A stretch of DNA of 64,000 nt from NCBI GenBank assembly GCA_963825335.1, contig CAWGSP010000001.1:2356001-2420000 (forward strand), given 5' to 3'. The position numbers and the translations under genes are program-made. Source of the stretch: Methanobacterium_B sp963825335. GTDB lineage: Archaea > Methanobacteriota > Methanobacteria > Methanobacteriales > Methanobacteriaceae. Position 1 is the stretch's first letter. The number at the start of each line of letters is the position of its first letter. The notes beneath the pieces were generated by a model. The model saw only the letters and a program-made list of their open reading frames with translations. It did no database searches and had not been told where the DNA came from. Below are positions 17,857 to 28,952 of the stretch, in pieces.

Positions 17857-19638
17857 TTAAATACGTTCGTCGTATTCTATTTTTTTAAATGTAATCTTGA
17901 ATTGGGTTCCATTTTTTCTGTTTATTGATATTTTACCATCGAGTTGTTCAGTTAAACTTTTTACTAGTAAAATACCGAGTGTTTTTAGGTTGTTAATGTC
18001 GATATTTTCTGGTAATCCTATACCATTATCGCATATAACAAGATCAAACTTATTTTCTACTGATTTGAGTTTTATTACAATCTCTCCTTTCATTTGATTA
18101 GGAAAGGCATATTTTAAACAGTTAGATATAAGTTCATTAATAATTAATCCACAAGGAATAGCAGTGTCTATATTTAAATTTATATCTTCAATTTTAAATA
18201 TTGGTTTGATCTGGCTTTTTTTAATGTTATATGAATAAAATAAGTTTGAAACCAAGTTTTGAATATAATCTGCAAAGTTTATTTGAGTCAAATCTTTAGA
18301 TAAATATAATTTTTCATGGATAATCGCCATGGATTTAACTCGATTCTGACTTTCTTTCAAGATGTCAATTGCATCTTCATCGTTTAAATAATTCATCTGA
18401 AGGTTTAATAAGCTTGAGATGATCTGCATATTATTTTTTACCCTATGATGCACTTCTTTCAATAGTACTTCTTTATCTTTAAGAGATGCTTTAATTTTAT
18501 TTTCTGCATCTTTTAGTTCTGTAATATCAACCAAAATTCCTCTTAATCCTATAATTTTGTCTTCTCGAATAATTGGATTTGTATTTACTAATATTTGAAA
18601 AGTAGTACCATCTTTTTTGAGTGCTGTAAATTCTCCAAATGGTAATTTTTCTCCATTTAAGATTCTTTTATTATTTTTTATAGCCCTTAAATGATCTTCC
18701 GGAATTAAAATTTGGATCATATTTATTCCTTTATCTAGTTCTTCAGGAGTATAACCAAAAATTTGGTAACCTATACGATTGACAAAGGTGATATTTCCAT
18801 TTAAATCCGTTTCAAATACTGTTTGTGGTAAAAGTTCGGTTAAATCTTTATATTTTTTCTCGCTTTCTATTAACGCATTTTCAGCTGTTTGACGATCTGT
18901 AATATCGCGAGTTATTGATAATACTACTTTTTCTCCATTTAATTCAATTAAAGTACTTTTAACTTCTACAGGTATCTTTTTTCCATCTTTGGCTTGTTGA
19001 ATAATATCAAATTCATGATATCCTTTTTCAAAAATATTAAAAGCGTTTTTTTGTATTTCAGATCGATTTTCATGAGCTACTATATCCATTGGTGTCATGT
19101 TTAAAAATTCATTATATGTGTAACCTAATCTTTCAATACCTACATTATTTACATCTATAAACTTTCCGGGAACGCCGTTTTTTATTATATTGAGATGAAT
19201 CATATCGAATTCATTGTTAAATATTTTCCGATATTTGTTTTCATTTTCTTCTAATTTTTTTTCCTTTCTATGCCTGTAAAGTGCTAATTCTATAGTATAT
19301 TCAAGTTGATTGTTATTATAAGGTTTAATTAAATATCCATAAGGGTCAGTGATTTTCGTTTTTTCAAAAATTAAGGTGTTTTTAGAGTAATCAGTTAAAT
19401 AAACAAGAGGTATATCAAGTTTTTTAATCTTATTAACAGCTTCAGTATCCTTTAAACCCCATTTAGCGAATATTTTCATTAAAATAATATCCGGCATGAC
19501 ATCTGAAGCTTTATTTATAAGTTCTTCATAAGTAGACATAATATATGGAACTTGATATCCAAATCCTTCTAATTTTTGTTTAAGTTCCTCAGCTTCTAAA
19601 CTTTCATCATCTACTAATAAAATTACGACATTTTTCAT
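17857..19638 (-). CDS. hybrid sensor kinase: receiver-like, two PAS, HisKA_2 histidine kinase
   Basis: 593 residues with no membrane helix, so a cytoplasmic sensor. Domains: receiver-like 1-120, PAS about 135-250, PAS about 262-375, HisKA_2 dimerisation with phospho-His397 in EVHHRVKNN, and an HATPase_c domain ending near 590 (N box NELISNCLKYA, G1 DNGIGLP). In the receiver part the acidic pair Asp10-Asp11 and Lys105 (LIKPY) are present, but the phospho-acceptor position after ILM is Lys55, not Asp, so it cannot be phosphorylated in the usual way. No partner regulator is adjacent. Confidence 0.9.
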   Translation of the reverse strand: MKNVVILLVDDESLEAEELKQKLEGFGYQVPYIMSTYEELINKASDVMPDIILMKIFAKWGLKDTEAVNKIKKLDIPLVYLTDYSKNTLIFEKTKITDPYGYLIKPYNNNQLEYTIELALYRHRKEKKLEENENKYRKIFNNEFDMIHLNIIKNGVPGKFIDVNNVGIERLGYTYNEFLNMTPMDIVAHENRSEIQKNAFNIFEKGYHEFDIIQQAKDGKKIPVEVKSTLIELNGEKVVLSITRDITDRQTAENALIESEKKYKDLTELLPQTVFETDLNGNITFVNRIGYQIFGYTPEELDKGINMIQILIPEDHLRAIKNNKRILNGEKLPFGEFTALKKDGTTFQILVNTNPIIREDKIIGLRGILVDITELKDAENKIKASLKDKEVLLKEVHHRVKNNMQIISSLLNLQMNYLNDEDAIDILKESQNRVKSMAIIHEKLYLSKDLTQINFADYIQNLVSNLFYSYNIKKSQIKPIFKIEDINLNIDTAIPCGLIINELISNCLKYAFPNQMKGEIVIKLKSVENKFDLVICDNGIGLPENIDINNLKTLGILLVKSLTEQLDGKISINRKNGTQFKITFKKIEYDERI

Positions 19639-20192
19639 TTTTAATTAACCCACAAATATTATTAATATTACAAATTTAGTTGTTTGCCACTTTGAATTAC
19701 TTTAAATTAAGTTCTTTATGATATTCTTGGATCATAGACTTCTTTTTTATCATAGTATATAATCTTTAATAATAAACATTCTACTTTAATACCCAACAAA
19801 ACTGAAGATATACCAACTTTTTTTTTAAATAAAGCCAATATTTAATTAATTGAATGGATCGAGAATAGATTGAATAGATAGAATAGAAGAAATTTATAAA
19901 CAATAATCTTCAAACAAATCCTCTAAATAATGAGTATAAATACGTTCCAATAAGTTAAGATAGCCACTATTAAACTAAATAATAATTATAAAACTCTTAG
20001 ATTGATTAATCTATAGCAATACGAGTATTAAAGCTAGCTACTTATAATTCTATAAAACTGTAATAATACCATATTTAAAACAATAATTCTATTTGGAATA
20101 AATGTCCAAAGATAAAAAAATTGGAAAGAAATTTATTATAAAAATAACATAATAAATGATTGACTCTTATTATTTTTGGAGATGAGTTTTCA
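19639..20192. other. divergent intergenic region
   Basis: About 550 bp between the kinase and the next membrane protein gene. Apart from short GAATAGAT-like direct repeats around 19863-19890 and TATA-like sequences I see nothing in it. Confidence 0.3.
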
Positions 20193-20663
20193 ATGGGTTT
20201 TACCGATGCTCAATGGCTGTTTATAATAATTTTTGCGATTAATTTTACATTAATAATAGACAGGGCCCATAATAACTATAATTCTTTTGATACCTACAAC
20301 TCATGGAGGGGTTATTCACAGGCCCTTTATCGATTATTGATATCCTGGTTATTTTTGTATATATTACCTCTACTTAATTTTGCTATTTTTTATATAATTA
20401 TGTCAATAAATAATATATCAATAGAAAACAGCATACAGGGAGCTTTTAAAATTGTTTTAATTGGATTATTATCTTTCTTTGATTTTGGATATTATCGAAT
20501 ATATGAGTCAATGTTATATCTGTCTCCCAATACATTTTACACGGATCAGGAGCAAGAGGATGTATTAGTTAAGGATAAAGGAGAATTCAAAGCACATTTT
20601 ATACCTGGAATTTTATATGTTGTTGTAACTGCAATTATATTTATAATTCTTATTTTATGGTGA
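20193..20663 (+). CDS. uncharacterised four-helix membrane protein
   Basis: 156 residues with four hydrophobic segments. A TTG at 20160 would extend it by 11 residues, but GGAGATGAG at 20178-20186 directly precedes the ATG at 20193 and the longer version would begin before that site. The loop after helix 1 (DRAHNNYNSFDTYNSWRGYS) is polar and aromatic-rich. No family recognised. Convergent with the DUF4013 gene. Confidence 0.65.
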   Translation: MGFTDAQWLFIIIFAINFTLIIDRAHNNYNSFDTYNSWRGYSQALYRLLISWLFLYILPLLNFAIFYIIMSINNISIENSIQGAFKIVLIGLLSFFDFGYYRIYESMLYLSPNTFYTDQEQEDVLVKDKGEFKAHFIPGILYVVVTAIIFIILILW

Positions 20664-20796
20664 AATTCCTATGATTTATAGGATTTCCTAAGATATACAG
20701 TTAATGTGGGACTGTGTATCATAGCTCATCAACTAAATTGTTGTGATGGTGTCTTCAAGCATTTTGGGATAGAAACCCAAAAAAAGCCCAGATCAG

Positions 20797-20850
20797 ATAG
20801 TATTATATATTCTATTAATAAAAAAAAAATTAATAAAAAAAAAAATAATT
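20797..20850. terminator. bidirectional A/T-tract terminator
   Basis: Long A-runs (nine to eleven) with AATTAATAA between two convergent genes; on the minus strand they read as T-tracts after the DUF4013 stop. Confidence 0.35.
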
Positions 20851-20859
20851 ATGTTTATT

Positions 20860-21606
20860 TTAGTCCATTGGTTCTGATTCTCTTGGTTCTATTTCTGTTG
20901 GTTCCGCTTCCCTTGGTTCTTGCTCTTCTTCACTTGATACAAATATCAGGCCAATTGATCTGGCCAAGAACATTGCATAATATGGATATATAACAAGAAC
21001 TGCAATTATAAATCCAATTATTGGGATTATATGCAATAAACCTGCTATAAATCCTATTATTAATCCAACAACCCAGATAACTATATACCAGAGTATGTAC
21101 TTTCCCCATCCGATCATTTTTATTTTATCGAGTATTTCACTGAATCTAAAGGCTGCTTCAATCTCATCATATAATGCCATGTTTGCCAATGCCATATAAG
21201 CAAACAATGCAAATATCCAGACTAATATTAATCCAATTAATCCTGTAATTCCGAGTATTGCGAAGAATGAAGTTGGTACAGTTTGTATAGTAGGGTTTGT
21301 ATGTATTATAGATGCTACTGATGCAAATACACCAACAAGGATCACGGCAAACGGAATGAACATGTATATAATGTAAATTACCAATACTTTCAGACCATCT
21401 ACAAACATATCACCCCAGTCATCAAATGCTGGTAGTTCATCTATACCTGCGATAGTTGATTTTAGGATTCTCAGGAAATATCCTAATGCAAAGAATATTC
21501 CTATGATTACAAAGCTTAAAATAATGAAAATACCTAGAGTTAATATTTTTTTCCAATCAGATGATGGATATTTTACTGCATCTGATAAAATTTCTCCAAT
21601 ATTCAT
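20860..21606 (-). CDS. DUF4013 family membrane protein
   Basis: 248 residues starting MNIGEILSDAVKYPSSDWKKI, the characteristic DUF4013 opening, followed by about six membrane helices with the typical LPAFDDWGDMF motif in the first loop. The C-terminus carries a short charged repeat (EPREAEP, EIEPRESEP). The family is common in Methanobacteriales and of unknown function. GGGGGT before the ATG is a good ribosome binding site. A second member seems to begin at the right edge of this window. Confidence 0.88.
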   Translation of the reverse strand: MNIGEILSDAVKYPSSDWKKILTLGIFIILSFVIIGIFFALGYFLRILKSTIAGIDELPAFDDWGDMFVDGLKVLVIYIIYMFIPFAVILVGVFASVASIIHTNPTIQTVPTSFFAILGITGLIGLILVWIFALFAYMALANMALYDEIEAAFRFSEILDKIKMIGWGKYILWYIVIWVVGLIIGFIAGLLHIIPIIGFIIAVLVIYPYYAMFLARSIGLIFVSSEEEQEPREAEPTEIEPRESEPMD

Positions 21607-22258
21607 AATTTTTACCCCCTATTCGTTTATATTTTATTCTATCACAGATTATCTATTTAAAATAGTAAGTAAAATGGAATTTAACAAAAAAAAGTTTATA
21701 ATCAATTATTACTCCGGAAATAATTCCATGATCATTTTTTCATAAAATTACAGATAATCTCTCTTAAAAACCTATTTCCATAATAATTTATCTCTTATTT
21801 TTTCTAATATTTCCATCTTCAATTCCTTTGTATTTCCATGTGATGACTGAAAAAGAAAAAAATAGTGCAAATTAGTGGATCCGCTACTGTACACTGTTAA
21901 ATTGTTATTGGTTAATATTCATTCAATTACTCTATGGGCTGTTCATATCTTAACTTCAATAATGGTGATCAATTAAATCGGAAACTAATTTTCAATAAAA
22001 AATCGACTCATGGGAATTAAATAGAAAAAAATATCTTAGTGCAGTTTAATTCAACTTGAATCAGCTTAATAATTTATATATTATTGATTATAAAATAATA
22101 ATTATATCAACAAATCGAAATTATTCAAAAAGTTGGGAAATAATCGAATGTGTAATTATACACTTTTTAGTATCAGTGAAATTTAACAAATTTAGAAAGC
22201 TCAATTCTTAAAAATTCATTTATAAGTTCATAAACTTGGAATAGGAGTTTGAATTTTT
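21607..22258. other. intergenic region, ABC transporter promoter
   Basis: About 650 bp with no gene. Near the right end TTTATAA is fused to an inverted repeat AAGTT-CATA-AACTT (22224-22237), placed to act as TATA plus operator for the ABC genes; TAGGAG near 22242 is their ribosome binding site. The rest shows nothing. Confidence 0.4.
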
Positions 22259-23343
<1,085 letters not shown>

Positions 23344-23344
<1 letters not shown>

Positions 23345-24555
23345 TGGTGGAAACAAAAAAAATTAAATGGATTTTCAAAAAAGATATGATGACCTTATGG
23401 AGGCATAAACCTCGTTTAATCTCATTACTTCTCTTTCCCATAATCATGATAACACTCTTCGGTTATGGATTTGGTGGAACTGTAACCAATATCCCAGTAG
23501 TCATAGTATCACAAAGTAACGGCCCTGTTACAGACGCTACCCTCGATGCCCTCAAGGATAATAGTCTTTATGATGTCGTGAGTATAGTCAACGATCCTAA
23601 TCAAGGAAGAGAGATGGTTTTAGATGGCCAGGTAAAAGCTGCGATAGTTTTACCTCCAAATTATGATGAGTTAAACAGCAAAACCTCGAAAAATGTTATT
23701 CTCGATCTTGATTCATCAGACGAAATAGTAAGCAGTGCCCTTATCCCATCAACTCAAGCATTGTTTAGCGGAATATCAAGTCAATTAGGAGTACTACAAC
23801 TTCAAAGTTTGAATGGATCAAGGTCTTCTTCTCAATCTTCAACCATTAACCTCCAATTAGCCAATCAAACAACTACTAATCCAAGTCCTGGCGGTATTAA
23901 CTACCAGAGCATAGTTAATTCAATACATTTCCAAGTGAATAAGCTGTACGGAAATATCAGTTATATTGATTTTCTTGTACCGGGTATTCTAGCCTTGGTA
24001 ATAGTGTTCTCATGCATGCTTGGTATGGGAGAATCAATAGCAGGAGAGCGTGAGCGTGGTGAACTCGCAAGGTTATTTATGACTCCTACGAGTATTTCCA
24101 CCATTGTAGGTGGTAAGATCCTATCCAAATTGGTACAGGAAACTGGAAGGGCGATCATATTAATTGCTGTGGCCATAGCATTATTTGGAATATTGATCGC
24201 TGGAAGTCTGATCCTTACATTACTCCTCCTAATGTTGGTTGCATTGTGTTTTGTTGGCATGGGTATGATGTTATCAGCACGTGTCTCGACTCAAGCAGAC
24301 TACAACCAGATAACTCAACCGATAACTCTGCCAATGATGTTTTTGTCGGGAGTATTTTTCCCAGTTGAAACCATGCCATGGATATTCCAAAAACTCGCCT
24401 ACATCATACCATTAACATATGCAAACGATGCATTAAGAGCTGTCATGCTAAAAGGCGCAGGAATTGGAACTATATGGCCAGATGTACTTGTGCTTTTAGG
24501 ATTTACCATATTATTCTTTGCATTAGGGGTGAGAGGATTCAACCGTGACGTATAA
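23344..24555 (+). CDS. ABC-2 type transporter permease
   Basis: 403 residues: N-terminal helix (LISLLLFPIIMITLFGYGFGG), a large extracytoplasmic domain of about 180 residues rich in Ser/Asn, then five helices with the ABC-2 signature GERERGELARLFMTP and the SGVFFPVETMPW motif. It forms the membrane half of the exporter encoded with the overlapping upstream ATPase. The pattern matches the YhfB/DrrB-like archaeal exporters; the substrate is unknown. Confidence 0.92.
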
Positions 24556-24667
24556 AAAAAAAATATTATCAAGATGAAACTTAAGTATTTTAGACTTATA
24601 TGATATTTTTCATTAAATCCGCATGATAATAGGTTAATTTATGAACATGTTACTGGGTGATATTTAG

Positions 24668-25900
24668 ATGACTGGTAAAAACAAATTTACTGTTTTATTT
24701 ATAATAATAGGATTTTTAGCCCTTCCATTTTCGTATACACCTGTTGCAGCTACAGATTGGCCTGTTTTTCAACAAAATTTAGATCACACAGGATTTATTG
24801 TTCAGCCGTCTAATTTTATTCCCAGTATTTGGAATTTTAATGCTCAATCACCCATAACTTCATCTGCAGCTATTCTTAACCAGACAATCTACTTTGGGTC
24901 CAATAATTGGAATATTTACGCTGTGAACTTGGTTGACGGTACTAAAATATGGGAATACAAAACAGGAGGAAAAATCGATTCATCACCTTCCATATTAAAT
25001 AACACACTGTATGTAGGTTCTATGGATGATTATTTCTACTCTATAAATCCATCTAACGGAAATTTGATTTGGAAATATAAAACAACCGGCCCTATTGAAT
25101 CATCCTCTACAGTAAGTAATGATACAGTCTACTTTGGATCAGATAATGAAAATATCTATGCAATAAATACAACAAATGGTAAGTTAATATGGAATTATAA
25201 AACAGGTGGTTCAGTTAAATCTTCTCCAGCAGTATATAATGGGTCGTTATTTGTTGGATCTGATGATGGGAGTATCTATGCTTTAAATTCTACAACTGGG
25301 TCGTTACTATGGAGTTATACAACCGGGGACATGGTTGTGTCTTCTCCAGCAATTAATGATGGGACAGTCTATATCGGGTCCGATGATGGAAATGTCTACG
25401 CATTAAACTCTACAACAGGTTCATTGATATGGGAATTTTATATGGGAAGTCCAGTTGAATCATCACCAACCATCGACAGCAATTATAATACCTTGTATAT
25501 TGGTGGGGATGATGGTCAGTTTTCATGTTTAGATTCCAGGAATGGTGTGCATGAATGGTCGATTCAAACTGGTTCAGCCATAAGATCTACTGCTGCTATT
25601 TCAGGAAATAGAACCGTGTTTGGATGCGATAATGGAAATGTTTACATCTTAAACAAATACAGCAGTGAAATTGAATGGGATTTTAATCCCGGATATTACA
25701 TATTCAGTAAACCATTTACAGCATCACCAGTGGCTTATGGAAATATGACATATATAGGGGGTAACGATGGCTATTTATATGCTTTAGATATTGATTCACA
25801 AAACTCTGCAACGAGTGTATTCCTGTACTACACAATAGCAATCATTATTGCCATCATAATTTTACTCATAGCATTTAGAATGTTCAGAAATCGAAAATAA
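24668..25900 (+). CDS. PQQ-like beta-propeller surface protein
   Basis: 410 residues: signal peptide 1-29 (SYTPVAAT), seven to eight PQQ-like beta-propeller blades with the repeat SSPAVYNGSLFVGSDDGSIY-ALN-TG-LLW, and a C-terminal membrane helix (YYTIAIIIAIIILLIAFRMF) with a basic stop. Blades of this kind in methanogens do not bind PQQ; they serve as extracellular scaffolds. GGGTGAT precedes the ATG. It lies 112 bp after the exporter, in the same direction, but may have its own promoter. Confidence 0.9.
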   Translation: MTGKNKFTVLFIIIGFLALPFSYTPVAATDWPVFQQNLDHTGFIVQPSNFIPSIWNFNAQSPITSSAAILNQTIYFGSNNWNIYAVNLVDGTKIWEYKTGGKIDSSPSILNNTLYVGSMDDYFYSINPSNGNLIWKYKTTGPIESSSTVSNDTVYFGSDNENIYAINTTNGKLIWNYKTGGSVKSSPAVYNGSLFVGSDDGSIYALNSTTGSLLWSYTTGDMVVSSPAINDGTVYIGSDDGNVYALNSTTGSLIWEFYMGSPVESSPTIDSNYNTLYIGGDDGQFSCLDSRNGVHEWSIQTGSAIRSTAAISGNRTVFGCDNGNVYILNKYSSEIEWDFNPGYYIFSKPFTASPVAYGNMTYIGGNDGYLYALDIDSQNSATSVFLYYTIAIIIAIIILLIAFRMFRNRK

Positions 25901-25999
25901 TGAGGAATACTAATGTAATGGATAGTTCTGCTTAACAAATTCATCAATAATTTTAACATTGTATTCTTGCATTAATCCATTTATATTCTAGTGGTGGAT

Positions 26000-26021
26000 G
26001 ATCAAATAATTTTTTTTGATC
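26000..26021. terminator. inverted repeat between convergent genes
   Basis: GATCAAA and TTTGATC flank TAATTTTTT between the propeller gene and the ftr pseudogene; likely a terminator-like hairpin with a T-tract. Confidence 0.35.
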
Positions 26022-26100
26022 CTCAGATCCTTGAATTTTGATGTACCATAGATTCGAACTTTCGTTTATCGAACTGATTGTTCATGCGAAAAAAATAATT

Positions 26101-26990
26101 TTAGAACAGCTCAAGCAGTTTTATCTTATATTTACCCAAGTTTCCCCCGTAATTACCTGCACTGATTTGTATTACACCATCAATCTTGACAGCTGCCTCT
26201 ATGCCGGCTTTCATAGCTGTTTTAACATATTCTTCATCGATTCCATCTATAACTATTTCGTATACACCGTTAACATTTTCAGGTATTTTGCATCCTTCAA
26301 CTTCTTCTTTCAGAGTTACACACATTTTTTCATTTGTTGAAGCTCCTAGGAATTTATACTTATTTGAACCCATTTTTGAACCTGCTGCTACAATTCCCCC
26401 AGGGAATGGTGTTATCACACCCGGAACTGCTGCTATAGCATCAACTGCAGCATCCGCTGCTAAAAGTCCTGCGGGTTGGTTATCAGCTAGAATGAAAAAG
26501 TTGCCGCCACCAACTCCAGATCTAATACCAAATTCTGCTTCTACTAAAAAATCTCCAGACATTAAAGGTATTGAAAGAACTTTTCTCCCTTTTATATCAA
26601 GTGTCTTTTCATAACCATCACCAAAGAACTTTAATCTATGTCCTGTCTTGAGTTTTTTATCCGGCTCATCCATCCAGTCAAAAACAGCAGTAGTTGCAGC
26701 AGTTAATACACACATTCCTACACGTTCAAGTAATTCATGATCTAATTTATCCTTTTCCATGGTGCAAATCATGATCATTTAACCCGGCCTTCCATCTGGT
26801 GTTTCCTGCGGTGGAAGATAACATCTATTCCTGCTTCTGCCGAACTTATAACAGATGTTCCGTAACCTGTAGCTTCCGTAGCTGCCACAAATGCCAGTTT
26901 CTTTGTTGCAGCTGTAATTAAAATTCTTGATACTTTTATGCCAAATGCCTCTGCAAAGTTATCTTCTATTTCTACCCCATTTATTTCCAT
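26101..26990 (-). pseudogene. ftr: formylmethanofuran:tetrahydromethanopterin formyltransferase, decayed copy
   Basis: Ftr transfers the formyl group from formylmethanofuran to tetrahydromethanopterin in CO2-reducing methanogenesis. The N-terminal part (MEINGVEIEDNFAEAFGIKV, then AAATEATGYGTS) and a 225-residue remainder with TPFPGGIVAAGSK, NKYKFLGA and the terminal ISAGNYGGNLGKYK match Ftr over its full length. A missing base near 26805 (around TTCCACC) shifts the frame; in the restored frame PPQETPDGRPG is followed by an in-frame TAA where homologues have a hydrophobic residue. Two lesions make it a pseudogene; a working copy is presumably elsewhere. GGTGAT precedes the ATG at 26990. Confidence 0.9.
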
Positions 26991-27329
26991 AAACATCACC
27001 TTTAAATCGAAGTTTTAGAAAGTTAAAATATTTTTCTATTTCATCCTTTGTAATACTTCTATTCTTAAAGTTTAAATAATTATTAAATCTCAAAACGTAA
27101 TGATCAAAAAAAAATTCATGAGTAAAATCTTGTAAATAATGGAAATCATTAGAATTCATCACACCAACATTGGAGTTGGTATAATGAGCTATAAATTTAT
27201 TAATTGGGACACTATTCAAAGAAAATAAGAATATAAAACGGCAATAGAATGTTAGATAACATTTAACAAGTCAGAATCTAATTAATTTTTATTTGATTAG
27301 TTATTAAAATCATTTAGTCCAAGTATAAT

Positions 27330-27887
27330 TCAAATAATCCATTTGCGTTTGAATCTTTTCCGTGATTTCTTTCCAGCAATTTTTTCACATAAATAAAAGC
27401 CTAAATCAATAGATGATGTTACTCCTCTTGCTGTTATAATATTTTCATCTTCAACGATTCGTTTGTCAGTTACTTTAGACGTGAATTTTTTAAGATAGTC
27501 CCTTTGCAGTGGATGAGTTGTTGCACGTTTATCCTCAAGTAAACCTTCCATTCCCAAAATTAACGAACCACTACAAACCGATGTTACAATAGAATACCTT
27601 TAAACATTTTTTATCCATTCAATAAATTCATCATTTTGTATAATTTTTTTTACACCGTCACCACCAGGTATAACAATATAATCATATTCACTTAGATCAT
27701 TTAGGATCTTATCCACAGTAATCTCAAGACCTTATTTAGAAACTATTTTGTTTTTATCAGAACAAACATCATATATCAAGCTATTTATAAATTTCATGGT
27801 TTTTAATCTTGTAAGCGGGTCATAAGCACCAATGAAATCCAATGTAGTCATTCCATCATAAATATAAAAGCTATTTTCATTTTTTTT
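27330..27887 (-). pseudogene. DJ-1/PfpI family protein, two in-frame stops
   Basis: One reading frame covers the family from YIYDGMTTLDFIGAYDPLTR at the start, through VIPGGDGVKK, the nucleophile-elbow SVCSGSLILG with its Cys, to ITARGVTSSIDLGFYLCEKI near the end. It is interrupted by two TAA codons at 27732-27734 and 27600-27602 but by no frameshift. Relatives act as glyoxalase/deglycase or chaperone-like proteins, or as amidases. The original start codon is not clear. The intergenic DNA up to 28270 shows nothing more. Confidence 0.85.
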
Positions 27888-28270
27888 ACTTCGAAAACAA
27901 TGTTGTTGCTTACTATTTAATTGGTAATTAATATTAAACAATTGTATTATTTATCATTTACAATTTATCTCAAAATAGAAAATTGTCTCAAAAGAAAGAT
28001 AAATCAACCTTTATCTATTGTTGATTTTAACATTTTCTTGTATGGTTTGTGCTTATTTTTCTTTGACTAAATATTCCGAACTATTATTACCATATTATAG
28101 ATAAAAGTCTTTAGTATATCATTTTATGTAGAGATATTTATGATCCACATCAACAGACAATAGTCTAGATTCGTTATATTAAACAAAATATTTGAGTTTC
28201 ATCCTAACTGTCAATTTTATAATATATTGAAGTATGTATATAAAATAGTGTAATGAAAGAGTTGATGATT
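27888..28270. other. intergenic region without recognised features
   Basis: AT-rich DNA between the DJ-1 relic and the DUF2284 gene; no gene, repeat or dyad that I can support. Confidence 0.3.
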
Positions 28271-28909
28271 TTAATCTATCAACAATATAGTCATTGGTTC
28301 AGGATGCCCTGAAATCGGGAATTTCAGCTCCATTTCTGCTTTTTTAGCTGTCTTTTTCATGTTGATACCTACTGCATGTTCAGGTATCCTTGCCATGCTA
28401 GGATGAATACATATTCCACCTTTTAAGTTGCAAGCCTCGCATAATCTACATGAACCATTTACAAACGCAAGTGCAAAGGTATAACCCTTATTAAATGCTG
28501 CTTTTTCAAGTTCAAGCATGATACTGTGTATCTCTTTGCTGTAATCAAAATAACCATTCCAAAATACATCAGTTTTCTCTTTCAAGTCTTTTGGAGTAGT
28601 TGGATCAAGCCAGTTTTTATATATTGAACATATTATGTCATTATCAGCTTTTGCTGGTGATTTAAACTTCACAAGCATAGCATATTCATATTCATTTAAA
28701 ATTTCCCTGAATTCATTGGGTGTAGGGACATTTGGAGGACATGTTAATTTTTTACCATAACCAACACATCCCACTTGACATTTAAGCGTTACTCTATTTT
28801 CTACAAACACATTATCGACAGTTATAACTTTTGTATCAATAGCCCCCATATTTAAAGCAGCATTTTCCAAAAAATCAAATTTTCCCACTTCATTTTTATC
28901 AGATGACAT
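28271..28909 (-). CDS. DUF2284 metal-binding protein
   Basis: 212 residues with the DUF2284 cysteine pattern: CQVGCVGYGKKLTCPP in the first third and CRLCEACNLKGGICIHP in the last, which together could hold an Fe-S cluster or zinc. It begins 43 bp after the metallo-hydrolase gene in the same direction, so both form an operon behind a clear palindromic operator. Function unknown; the family is often annotated as predicted metal-binding protein. AGAGGT is the ribosome binding site. A paralogue lies at 57233-57820. Confidence 0.88.
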   Translation of the reverse strand: MSSDKNEVGKFDFLENAALNMGAIDTKVITVDNVFVENRVTLKCQVGCVGYGKKLTCPPNVPTPNEFREILNEYEYAMLVKFKSPAKADNDIICSIYKNWLDPTTPKDLKEKTDVFWNGYFDYSKEIHSIMLELEKAAFNKGYTFALAFVNGSCRLCEACNLKGGICIHPSMARIPEHAVGINMKKTAKKAEMELKFPISGHPEPMTILLID

Positions 28910-28952
28910 CTACATAACCTCTATATATAAAATTAATATTAAATTTATAAAG

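Noticed and set aside
20706..20993. Plus-strand frame of 95 codons opposite the DUF4013 tail
   Set aside because: It reads the antisense of the charged repeat and A-tracts; no ribosome binding site.
26959..27219. Minus-strand frame of 86 codons upstream of ftr
   Set aside because: It overlaps the ftr start in another frame, has no ribosome binding site and no recognisable domain.
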